Source: Chara braunii
Taxonomy: Eukaryota > Streptophyta > Charophyceae > Charales > Characeae
DNA: 38,919 nt
Direction: 5' to 3'
Assembly (NCBI GenBank): GCA_003427395.1
Contig: BFEA01000249.1
Coordinates: forward strand, 1,875,956 to 1,914,874
Shown here: in pieces, positions 30,492-38,919 of the stretch
Numbering within the stretch: the stretch's first letter is position 1
Layout: each line of letters begins with the position of its first letter
Position numbers and translations under genes: made by a program
Notes under the pieces: model-generated
What the model was told of the DNA's origin: nothing
Seen by the model: only the letters and a program-made list of their open reading frames with translations
Database searches by the model: none

Positions 30492-30893
30492 GTCTTAGAT
30501 GTCATAGAAGATGAACCGGATGGACCATCATCATATGTAATTCGCATCCCTGGTCACTTACGAACTTACCCTGTTTTTCACGCCTCTAAGCTTGCACCTT
30601 TCAAAGAAACTGATCAGTTTCCCTCTTGTCGCTCTATGCTGCCCCCAACCATGGATGGAGAGGTCGACATCCATGACATCGTTGACCACAAAGAAATGCC
30701 AGTTCCAGGACCAACAGGCAGGGGACGTCCTCCGAAACCAAAGCTGCAGTACCGGGTTCGGTTCAGACATCATACTAATCCAAAGGAGGATCGATGGTTT
30801 ACCAGGGAGGAACTGATGCAGACCACCTCTCAGGCTGTGGCCCAATATGAAAAGTCTCTGCAGAAGGGAAAGCGCCGGATTATTGAAGACTGA
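30492..30893 (+). pseudogene. Chromodomain region of element IV
   Basis: LRTYPVFHASKLAPF is followed by a tail with VDIHDIVDHKE, GRGRPPKPKLQYRVRFRHH and EDRWFTREELMQ, ending at TGA 30891-30893. It matches the tails of elements I and V in layout. This stretch is continuous and little damaged. Confidence 0.75.
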
Positions 30894-30908
30894 ACTTCTC
30901 AGAGGACT

Positions 30909-30929
30909 ACCGAAGTATGGAGGAGGGAA
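30909..30929 (+). other. Polypurine tract of element IV
   Basis: A purine-rich run ending GGAGGAGGGAA lies directly before the TG of the 3' LTR at 30930. It would prime plus-strand synthesis. Confidence 0.75.
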
Positions 30930-31868
30930 TGTGAGGCACAAGGCCTTGATATGCCCTACTGGACCCTATTTTCAGCATAGTCGGCCGCCCTAAGTGAAGG
31001 CAGGCTCGACCGAGGCCGACAAGCCGTTTTTGGGGTCACCACGCAACTGGGGAAATTCAGGCAGTTGCGCAGCGCCAGTTGGTTGAGAGTGCCCAGCTCC
31101 AGGCTGCCTCTTTCGAATGTAACTGAGGCAGGCCCTGGGCCAGATTCGTAACATGGACCGAACACAGGCCGCGGGCAGTTGGATACGGGCAACCACCACA
31201 GGCCCAGGGCCTGATTTGTTTGGACTGGGGCTCAGCCTCTCTGGGCCTACCGGAAGCTTTTGGGCAGGGGCCCAACACAACCAAGCTGCACGCAAGCAGG
31301 CAGGCCACTTCCATTTAGGAAAGTGCCTGCCCACGCATTTGGCATTCGGGCGCTGGCTGCATGTTGTGCAATCGTTGCTGCGCTTACGCTGGCCAACGCT
31401 CACACGCTCACGGGCAAGCAGGAAGGAGCAGGCAGCCATAGCCGAGCTGCGTTGCTGTATGCTGGATGGGGCACATGGTGGTCCTTGGGTGCATGTGGCA
31501 TCTGTGAGTTGGGGAATGAGGTGGTGAGTGATACGAGAGACATACCTAGTGCTTGAAGCGTACGGCATTGGCCGAAATCTGCTCGTACTTCGGGGAGCTG
31601 TTGACGTCATCGGCGGCATTGTAGATTAGGCTAGATAGGATCTGCCATTTGTAGTCTGGGCGCCGAGCGCCAGATAGGATATCGACATTGGTTCTTCGTT
31701 GATGATGTTGCGTCTATTCCAGCATTGTCAATTGTGAGCTCTTGCTGTGTTCTTATTTGGTGGAGCTCGTGATGCAATTCTGCTATTGGTTTGAGGTCAC
31801 GACTATCTGGTCTCATGTGTATGATGTTGTTTGATTTCTGAAGTTCGCTATCGCTCATTCTCTTTGCA
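30930..31868 (+). repeat. 3' LTR of element IV
   Basis: It starts TGTGAGGCACAAGGCC and ends CTCTTTGCA. Compared with the 5' LTR it has about 18 extra bases near 31190 (AACCACCACAGGCCCAGG) and an unrelated block at about 31517-31590. GCCATAGC is at 31435 and TGACGTCA at 31602. Confidence 0.92.
31602..31609. promoter_or_regulatory. TGACGTCA palindrome, 3' LTR
   Basis: Same site and surroundings as in the 5' LTR, even though the sequence just before it differs. That argues for retention of the site, or only for its lying outside the replaced block. Confidence 0.5.
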
Positions 31869-32107
31869 ACACTGTTGCTGACAGTGTCCCATGTACTCAT
31901 CCAAGCCACCCTCTTTTGGCAAATCGTCGCGGCATAGAAGGGTTGGGATTGCAGTGACTACATAACTGCAATCACTGCACCTCTGTGTTTCTAGCATGTG
32001 GAAGCCATGTTCCTTGTGATACCTGTGTGCGATGTACCATATGACATAGTCACTGTAATTGCGAGGATTGGATGCGGTGCTTCCACAGGCCACGCACAAA
32101 CCGATCT

Positions 32108-32111
<4 letters not shown>
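31869..32111. other. Flank of element IV with a Cys-rich minus-strand frame
   Basis: This is the continuation of the presumed host intron. A minus-strand frame (31848-32099) runs across the LTR edge and reads CVACGSTASNPRNYSDYVIW, then CSDCSYVVTAIP and CRDDLPKEGGLDEYMGHC. The Cys spacing looks zinc-binding, but no family is recognised and no start ATG is present, so it may be a chance frame or an exon fragment. Confidence 0.35.

Positions 32112-32192
<81 letters not shown>
32112..32192. repeat. (CT)n microsatellite
   Basis: About 40 perfect CT dinucleotides. Read on the other strand it is the same GA repeat type as at 14536. Confidence 0.98.
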
Positions 32193-32194
<2 letters not shown>

Positions 32195-32604
32195 CCCTGT
32201 GTGTAATGAACCCAGTCTGACAGATACTCAGAAGTCGTCCAATACCTGGAGAGTCAGTATCTGCATCAAAGTCTCCAATTTGTGAAGAAATATATCAAAC
32301 AGTATCTCATTATCATCAATAGAAGAGAGTGGAGGGGGAACAGACAACTGAGAAGATAAAGAATCACACAATAATCCCTGCTGGACCCTCTCCTTCTCCG
32401 GGCTTCTCCCCTCTTCACATCAACAAAGATAATAAGTACATTCCTAATCACACACGGAAGTGCCACGTGGCACTCAATCTCACGAAGACCATGAAGACAT
32501 TGCAGATTCCAGTATCGACTTCAAACCCAAGGTGAGTACCCGTTCTCCCTCAACCACAGATCCCGATCTTCCTTCTTCCTTGCAACCAGTCACCTCATGT
32601 GGAC
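32193..32604. other. Non-repetitive stretch with a possible exon end
   Basis: An open plus-strand frame (32329-32531, Pro/Ser/Lys-rich) ends in AAG|GTGAGT at 32529-32537, a strong splice donor. TGCCACGTGGCA, a perfect G-box palindrome, lies at 32460-32471. No acceptor or family match supports it as a gene. Confidence 0.35.
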
Positions 32605-32952
32605 AGCGTGGACAATGCCACGTCAACTATTGAAACAGGTGGCAATAGCCACATCATCAATGTAGACCAATAGCAACACAACATCGGTATTGCCACATAG
32701 ACCAGAGGCAATGCCACATCAGCATGCCACGTAGACCATATGCAGCGCTACGTATGCCAGAGGCAGTGCCACATCAACATGCCATGTAGACCAGAGGCAG
32801 TGCCACATCAGCATGCCACGTAGACCAGAGGCCGTGCCACATATACCAGAGGCAGCGCCACATCAGCATGCCACATAGACCAGAGGCAGCGTCACATCAG
32901 CATGCCACGTAGACCAGAGGCAACGCCACATATACCAGAGGCATGGCACGCT
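32605..32952. repeat. 34-bp minisatellite (GCCAC / GACCAGAGGCA units)
   Basis: Units of about 34 bp read CATGCCACGTAGACCAGAGG followed by CAGTGCCACATCAG. About six clear copies lie from 32720 to 32950, with decayed copies to the left. Some units are shortened (GCCACATATACCAGAGGC). It may lie inside the LTR of element V. Confidence 0.85.
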
Positions 32953-33447
32953 GAAGAAGAGTCGGCATGCTGCCTCCACCCCGTACCGTCGTTCGCAACG
33001 TCGGTGCACAACCAGCATGAAGCCAGCGTCGCGTCAAAGTTGAGCCAGCGTCAAAGCAGCATAGCAAGACTGAATGCTTTACTCTCTCGAGGCCAGCCTT
33101 AAGTAACAGATGTCCCGACTGTCCGGCCTCGGTCCTCTTTCCTCAGTCGTCCAGATTGACTCACATCTGAAGGCCCGAATGATACAGTTACAAACTTCTC
33201 CCTTGGACCTGATGTTGTCTGGGTACCTGCATACAAACAAATGTGTGTGCTTGACCAGCGGCCTGGGCTAGGTACCTTTGGACTTTTGACTGTTGGGTGG
33301 ACCGACAGTTGAATAAAGTCAATTGTCACACGCCCAAACCCTAAATTCGTGTAGGGCTTTTTTGCCCTTGTTCGGTTGGGCTGAGGGCGGCCAGGTAGGC
33401 CCTCTGAGACCCTCAGTTTCCACGAGGCATATGGCATGGGTATTGCA
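32953..33447 (-). repeat. 3' LTR of element V (left end uncertain)
   Basis: On the minus strand TGCAATACCC begins at 33447, right after a purine-rich AGGTCGGCAGGAA and 42 bp past the gag-pol stop. The far end is unknown and may include the minisatellite. The LTR holds a telo-box and a small hairpin (GACAGTTGA against TCAATTGTC, about 33304-33328). Confidence 0.5.
33336..33344 (+). promoter_or_regulatory. Telo-box (AAACCCTAA) in the element V LTR
   Basis: AAACCCTAA is the plant telo-box found in promoters of growth-related genes and also one telomere-repeat register. A single copy inside an LTR may be chance. Confidence 0.35.
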
Positions 33448-33489
33448 TTCCTGCCGACCTGATTTTTGAGTTCCAGCGCAGAAAATTCA

Positions 33490-33720
33490 TTAATCCTCAG
33501 TTAACCCACGTTCATATGCAGCAACAATATCAGGAGCAGTGGGTAGGATTTTTTTCCTACTAAATCATCTGGCTTCAGATGGGGGTTGGGACTTAAACTT
33601 TACCTTGTACTACTTTTGAGGTCGTCCTCTGCCACCTGTAGAAAAATAGCCATGTTCCAATATCCTTTCAACTTCAAAACCTCCATTCCTAGAGGGTGGA
33701 AATGGAGATATCTATGAGGA
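33490..33720 (-). pseudogene. Chromodomain of element V, shifted frame
   Basis: The frame that carries the integrase C-terminus loses the match after SDNFPHR. In another minus-strand frame the chromodomain appears as GGFEVERILEHGYFSTGGRGR, then a TAG at 33610-33612, then YKVKF, a TGA, and TAPDIVAAYERG, to a stop at 33490-33492. Both internal stops fall where element I has Gln and Trp. Confidence 0.75.
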
Positions 33721-34871
33721 AAGTTATCACTTTCTATATAGGATAGCAATTTAGACGCGTGAAAGACAGGGTATGTCCTGAGATGTGGAGGTACATCTAT
33801 ATGATAGGAAGGTCCATCCTCTCCTCCAACTACTTTGAGAACTTCCCAGGGCCCATAGTAGACAGGTAGCCGTTTCTGAAACAAGTTTTCTTCCAAGGAA
33901 AACTTTTTAGACTTAACCCAGACGAAGTCCCCTTCTTGCAATTGTGAAGGACAACGATGTTTATTAGCTTGTTCAATCATTTGAAACCGGGCTTTCTGTA
34001 TGTTTTCCTTCACCTTCGTAATGTCTTCTTCATACAAAACTGCAAATTCACGCGTACCTGGGGGTAACCTTTGAATTTGGTCCCTTGTTAATGCATCGAT
34101 GGGACGTCGAGGCTTCCATCCTTTATGTAGTGCGTTGGGGGTTCTACCTGTTACAGTATCGATACTATTATTATAAGCACTAGCAATTTTAGGTAGGTTC
34201 TCATCCCAATCGATCTGATCAGGTCAGACATACATTCGCAAAAGTTGTTGACAAAGACGATTCATTTGTTCAGTCTGGCCATTCGTTTCAGGATGTTTTC
34301 CTGACGACATGGTCAATCTGGTTCCATAGACTTCCACTTTTGCCATTGTAGACTGGTGAATCGAACATCTCTATCGGATACGATGGTTTTGGGAGACCCA
34401 TACTCAGAGACCTATCACATTTGAAACTTTTGAATGACGAGTTTGATTCTAGCTTCAACAGGCAAAGGAATGAACATAGCATACTTAGAGAATCTATCGA
34501 CAATGACCATTACGTGACTGTTGCCATTTCGACTTTTAGTGAGACTCATAAAGTTAATGAAAATGGACTCACCTGGCTCACTTGGAATTGGCAGCGGTCT
34601 CAATAGTCCCATCGGATTCTCATGTGAGGGTTTGTTCCTTTGACAGATAAGACAAGTCCACATATGTTAGAACATATTCCTTCATTCCTTTCCATTCAAA
34701 GCGTTCACGTAGATCGGCATACGTCTTCTTAAAACCAAAGTGACCTTCCACATCATGATATTCCCCGATGATTAAACTCTTAATTGATTCTAAGTGACGA
34801 ACACACAATCGTTCTTTGGTTTTATCTAATAAGAAGAGTAAGCCATCAGTCATTCGATATTCTGGAAACAA
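33721..34871 (-). pseudogene. pol (IN): Integrase of element V, first Asp to Asn
   Basis: The zinc domain (EYHDVEGHFGFKK, then TCLICQRNKPS) has all ligands but a frameshift between its halves. The first catalytic Asp reads Asn: SIFINFMSL, with AAC at plus positions 34553-34555. The second (VSDRDVRF) and the Glu (NGQTEQMN) are kept in different frames. A TGA precedes PDQIDWDENLPKIASAYNNS. The C-terminal 33721-34037 part (GDFVWVKSKKFSLEE, LRTYPVFHASKLL) is open. It is inactive on two counts. Confidence 0.85.
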
Positions 34872-34943
34872 TTCAGGTTTCTTTCGTAGAGTTCAATTGA
34901 TAGAATTCCAAATAGGATCACTCTCATAACCCTGGCAAATATG

Positions 34944-35715
34944 TTATTTCAGTTCATTTCCAATATCGAGATAAGAGATCATAGTTTCAAAGAAATCTGC
35001 ACGCCTGGACAAAGCATCCGCAACCACGTTAGACTTACCTTTGACGGTTTTCACTTGAAAGTCAAATGTATCAAGGAATGCGGACCACCTTACCAACTTG
35101 TCGGAGAGCTTAGGCTGAGTCTTGATCCACTTCAACGTAGAGTGGTCAGAATAGACAGTGAAATGTTTTCCCAACGTAGTGCTTCCAGGTATCTAGTGCA
35201 GCTACTAAGGCATACAATTCCCTTTCATAAGTGGAATTGGTCACTTTTTCTGACGGAAGTCTTCTGGATATAAACTCAATAGGTATATAGCCTTTACCGT
35301 CATTTTGCTGTAACATAGCCCCAATCCCATACTGACTTGCGTCAATTGTGACTATGAAAGGAAGAGAAGGGTCAACAATCTTTAGGACAGGGTAGTGAGT
35401 TAGAGTATGTTTTAACTTTCTGAATGACGACTCACAATCTTTGTCCCACAACCAAGGCTTTTCCTTTTTCAGTAATCTTATCATAGGAGCAGCTATCAAG
35501 GAAAAGTTTTTAATGAACTTCCTATAGTAGCTAGCAAGTCCTAGGAAAGATCTTAGTTCGGTTATAGTCTTGGGTTGTGGCCAATCTTTGATTGTTGTAA
35601 TCTTCTTTTCTTCAGGCCTTAATCCTTCCTCGTTTACTATATGCCCTAAGTACAAGACTTCAGGCTTAGCAAACTCTGACTTCTTCGGATTCAGTTTGAA
35701 GTTGCCTTCGCGCAA
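34944..35715 (-). pseudogene. pol (RH): RT connection and RNase H of element V
   Basis: On the minus strand FKLNPKKSEFAKPEVLYLGH starts after a TAG at 35719-35721. RSFLGLASYYRKFIKNFS, FIVTIDASQYGIGAMLQQND and STYERELYALVAALDTWKHY follow, with catalytic Asp and Glu present. An extra base near 35170 shifts the frame to GKHFTVYSDHSTLKWIKTQ and VVADALSRRADFFE. Apart from the one shift the domain is complete. Confidence 0.85.
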
Positions 35716-35718
35716 CTT

Positions 35719-37074
35719 CTACAAGACCATTCGTAAATGTTTCTCGTGATCTTCTAGTGTCTTACTATACACTAAAATGTCATCGAGGTAGACTACTACG
35801 AACTGATCAAGCCATTGACGAAACAACTTATTCATTGACCTTTGGAATGTTGCAGGTGCATTGGTCAACCCGAAAGGCATAACCACGAACTCGTAGGGAC
35901 CATACCTAGTTCGGAATGCCGTCTTGTGTTGATCCTCGAGAGCGACCTCGATCTGGTGGTATCCTGACTTGAGGTCAATCTTACTAAAATACCTACATCC
36001 CTGCAACTGATCCAGTAAATCATCAATGCGTGGAAGAGGCTCCGCGTTTTTGACAGTGACAAAGTTCAACCCATGATAAGCTATACAAAGACGCAGTTCA
36101 CCTTCCTTGTTGGGCACGAATAAGACAGACGCACCATAAGGAGATGAGCTAGGGCGAATCCATCCTTTGTCGGTAAGTTCTTGCAGCTGCTTTCGCAGTT
36201 CCTTGAGTTCCCTAGGAGACATTCTGTAGATGAGACCCTTGGGAATCTTGCTTCCGGGAATGATCTCAATAGTATATTTGATAGCACGCTCAGTAATTCT
36301 CGTCGGTTCAGACTGCAAATCCTTGTACTCATCAAGAAGTTTTTCAATAGAAGGTGGATAAGATGAGGAACACTCACCTACTCGCTTAACAAGTACCACC
36401 ATCACCTCCTGATCCAACTTCTTCTTTGCTACCATTGATCGGAAAGTTGGGCAACTCTTACAACAGAAAGACAGAGTAGAGTCGGAGCCAGACTTATGAT
36501 ACAACTTTATCGCACGCATTTCAGACTTCTCGTCCTTGCATTTGACAATTTTATCTTTGAACTTAACTTCTGGGTCGGCTTCCTCATGCCAATCCATACC
36601 CAGAATTATGTCCAAAGGTAAATTCTTCTCAATTAGGAAGGATATTTCGTGTAGAATCTTCTTACCTTCCTTTGTCATGAAATAACACTTAGCACAATCG
36701 ACGTATTGAGAGACAGTGATCGTGCTCTTGTCAGCCAATATAGACGTGATAGGTCTAGGTAAATCCTTTACCTTCGTTCCCAGATGCAATTTACTAATTG
36801 CCTTCTCTGAGATATAAGACCACGTTGATCCTGGATCTAACAGGGCACCTACTCGCGTGTGCGCAATCTCAATATCCGCGATCATCAACTCACCCTTAGA
36901 CTTCACTTTCTTCGCACACGAACTCTGTAGTGCTATTAGTTCATTGTCGAGCTCATCAAGGGAATCGTCGAGTGAGACAAAACAAAGTATTGTGTCAGGG
37001 TGGTCTGGACGACGGGCGGAAGAAGAGTCATCCTCTACCTTGAGAGTCGAAGGGGTAGAAGGGGTTGTAGGCAC
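35719..37074 (-). pseudogene. pol (PR-RT): Protease and RT of element V, 451-codon frame
   Basis: This is the longest open frame in the window. The protease active site reads [12 protein letters not shown] (Asp kept, Ser replaced by Pro), with the second block [12 protein letters not shown] linker follows, then [47 protein letters not shown] (usually CIDYRGLN), [29 protein letters not shown] and YLDD at 35779-35790. It ends at TAG after HLRMVL, where the next element frame continues KLREGNF. The RT catalytic residues are intact. Confidence 0.88.
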
Positions 37075-37080
37075 CTTACC

Positions 37081-38919
37081 TTAATCTTGGTCTAAACCCT
37101 TTGACTCAGTAGGAGCAGATGTTACTCCTACTGGCTGCTCGCTTTGGGGTTTCGAATAAGTGGGCACCAGGCTATCACATGCCCCACGGTGCCACACTTG
37201 GCGATTGTCCATTTTGGACTGCCACTCCTCCCGAGTCATGTTCATCTTTTCCCAGGGTCTCCCGAACGCGATGTCGGGATGCTTGGGAAACGAGCGTGGC
37301 CTCTTCTTCTTCTTCTACTGACTTTGGCCTCCCTTGTTGGCCATTATGGCAGCGACGTCACCCTTCCCAGGTTCGCTGCCGCGATTACCTCCTCCTCCCT
37401 CAGACTCATCGAGGGGTAACTTCTCTACGGTCTCATCGTCGAATAACACAAGCATGTGATTCTGGCGCTTTTGTCGCCAGAGAACCCGCTTGCCGTACCC
37501 ACAAACCGATTCTGATTTGACTACTGAAGTGTATGTACCTTTGACTTGTGCGGTCATCTGGTCTCTTTGGAGAGCGAGATCGCGGAACTTCCGATAATTA
37601 TACTTGCCAGACTTTGATTCCGCCACGAGTTGTCCACGAATGGGCTCGGGCAGTGCACTTGAGTAGATGTACAGGACCTGGTTGTCCTGCAAGTTCAAGC
37701 CAGGTACCTGCAAAAGACGATCAACCTCACGAGACATCGCATCCACTGAAGTCCAACGTTTTGGCCAATGGTGGTGAGTTCGTCGAAGGCCTTATCGATC
37801 GTCGTCTTGTCGAGAAATCTCTCCTTTATCTTTTGGAGAAATTGTCTCAACGTCAGGGTCTTTGCGCATATCCTCGAAGCCAGCGGTGTTGGTTTCGGCC
37901 AACACCCATTCCTTGGCCACTCCTCTCAAACAAGACGTGGAGAAAGCGACCTGACTTTCAGGCTCCACGGGTGTTGTCCCTACGTAAGTCTGTATCTTTG
38001 CAATCCACAACAACAAGTTTTCTTCCTTCTTGTTGTTGTACATAAATGGCAGTTTCATTTTGACATTTTCTTTCTTCTTTGGTTTTTCCGCTTCCTTCAC
38101 CGGTTCTTCTTTCTTTTAGGTGGTTGATTCTTTCTTCTCACCTTGTCTCTCGGGTTCTTTCTTAGATCCTTCGGGTTTCTCGGGTGTCACTCTTTTCATT
38201 GCATCCTTCAGTAATTTCTCTTGGGGTTCCTTCTTGTTTTCTTTCCCCTTGGCCACCTCCTCATACACCATTTTTTTTTTTCCCTTTGTCATTCTGATCA
38301 TGGTCTCCATAGCGGCGGTGTTACTGTCAATCTTCTTCTCGAGATGAACGAGGTAGACCATAATAGACTGAAGAATAGATGCAACCTCACTACCTGCTTC
38401 TTCCTAATGAAACTTTTGCCTTAACTCATTCATCACTCTTTCTTCTTCTTCTTCTTGTTCTTTCAATCTCCGGTACTCTTCAATTTTCATTCTCTCTTCT
38501 CTTAGTGTATCTTCCAACTGTCTGACGTTTTCCTCCATTATTTCCACAGACAATTTTCCTTTCTTTCTTTTCTTTCTTCCTTTTTTCCTTATTTTCCTTT
38601 CTGGTCCATCTTTTCAAGGCTCTCGGCGACATACTGATCAAGGATCAATCGTCCTTGTCTTATGAGGTCTTCGACCCTCGTGCCTCTTTCCATCATCTGA
38701 ATGGCAGTCTCAACGGCCTCCAGATCTCTTTCTGCATCACGCAGATCGATCTGTCCGTGAACGTGTCGTTCAACATCTGGACCGGAACCGTGTATCTCAC
38801 CAAGAAGTTGGCGAAGGAGACCGGCCAATATCTGCCTCCTTGCATCAATCTGACCACGGTTTTTCAATTCCACTCCCTCTTCATCGGCAAAGACGGTAAG
38901 AGTAATGGGGAAGAAAGAA
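37081..38919 (-). pseudogene. gag: gag of element V (N-terminus outside window)
   Basis: From right to left: an acidic/basic coiled coil (38589-38873), a second coiled coil in another frame (about 38362-38550: VRQLEDTLREERMKIEEYRR) with a TAG at 38404, a Lys-rich linker, and the capsid-like domain beginning KLPFMYNNKKEENLLLW (37792-38060). A shift leads to 37315-37746 (AMSREVDRLLQVPGLNLQDN). A TAG at 37315 is followed by KKKKRPRSF and a zinc-knuckle remnant (KCGTVGHVIAWC) near 37165-37200 whose first Cys is missing. TTC/GAA-type low complexity occurs at 37303-37317 and 38438-38457. Confidence 0.8.

Larger units (their letters stand above)
20876..31868 (+). mobile_element. Element IV: complete Ty3/gypsy element with nested insertions
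   Basis: Two related LTRs (912 and 939 bp) flank gag, protease, RT, RNase H, integrase and chromodomain. Both LTRs begin TG and end CA. ACAC occurs directly before (20872-20875) and directly after (31869-31872) the element, a target duplication of 4 bp, or 5 bp if one A is shared. A tRNA-Met-like PBS and a polypurine tract are in place. Two foreign insertions and an internal duplication lie inside, and stops break all genes. Confidence 0.92.
32953..38919 (-). mobile_element. Element V: decayed Ty3/gypsy chromovirus, minus strand
   Basis: Read on the minus strand from the right edge: gag coiled coil, capsid-like domain, zinc-knuckle remnant, protease, RT, RNase H, integrase, chromodomain and 3' LTR. 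The 5' LTR is outside the window. The protein order and sequence are closest to element I (both have GGRGRPQK in the tail). The left end of the LTR is not resolved. Confidence 0.88.

Noticed and set aside
32193-32300. Ty1/copia RNase H fragment on the minus strand
   Set aside because: A DFDADTD-like stretch is the only resemblance and is too short to support the call.
32605-32952. CRISPR-like array
   Set aside because: The units are contiguous and degenerate, with no unique spacers of constant length, and the context is eukaryotic retroelement DNA.

Overview
The window looks like eukaryotic nuclear DNA from a plant-type (streptophyte) genome. It is packed with decayed Ty3/gypsy LTR retrotransposons of the chromodomain-bearing (chromovirus) kind. 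The evidence is the gag-protease-RT-RNase H-integrase-chromodomain order, a primer-binding site resembling the complement of initiator tRNA-Met, long microsatellites, assembly gaps and plant-like splice signals. A large-genome charophyte alga would fit, but I cannot prove the species from sequence alone. No bacterial genes, rRNA, tRNA gene or CRISPR array is visible.

Layout. (I) 1-7270, plus strand: a gypsy element with gag, pol and a chromodomain, broken by frameshifts and stops, and a 3' LTR-like region. The left end carries a TTGACC minisatellite. (II) 7271-11690, plus: an AT-rich leader, then a compositionally different gypsy element (C-rich, Thr/Pro/Ser-rich gag) that stops inside RNase H. 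11691-16592 holds no recognisable gene, only tandem repeats, a 75-N gap and a GA microsatellite. (III) 16593-about 20200, plus: a gypsy element truncated at its 5' end inside RT, with a long integrase frame, a chromodomain and a 3' LTR. A probable host exon lies at 20672-20821. (IV) 20876-31868, plus: a complete element with both LTRs, PBS, polypurine tract and a short target duplication, sitting in the intron just after that exon. Element IV carries a 0.48-kb repetitive insertion in its gag zinc knuckle, a 1.7-kb poly(A)-ended retroposed insertion in its RT and an 86-bp duplication in its RNase H. 31869-32952 is flanking DNA with a CT microsatellite and a 34-bp minisatellite. (V) 32953-38919, minus: another gypsy element, from its 3' LTR to the N-terminal coiled coil of gag, running off the right edge.

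How the parts work together: each element once encoded Gag (particle and RNA binding), protease, reverse transcriptase/RNase H, integrase and a chromodomain thought to guide integration to marked chromatin. All five copies are now defective. Many stop codons read as C-to-T changes (often CAG to TAG), as expected where plant cytosine methylation silences elements. The parts most worth a second look are the unexplained structures: LTR hairpins that differ between the two LTRs of one element, an inverted-repeat insert in the zinc knuckle, the poly(A) retroposed insert with 130-bp repeats, the W-box-like array, a shared GCCATAGC motif in LTR-like regions, and the host exon. I did not find a clearly new enzymatic or defence system.
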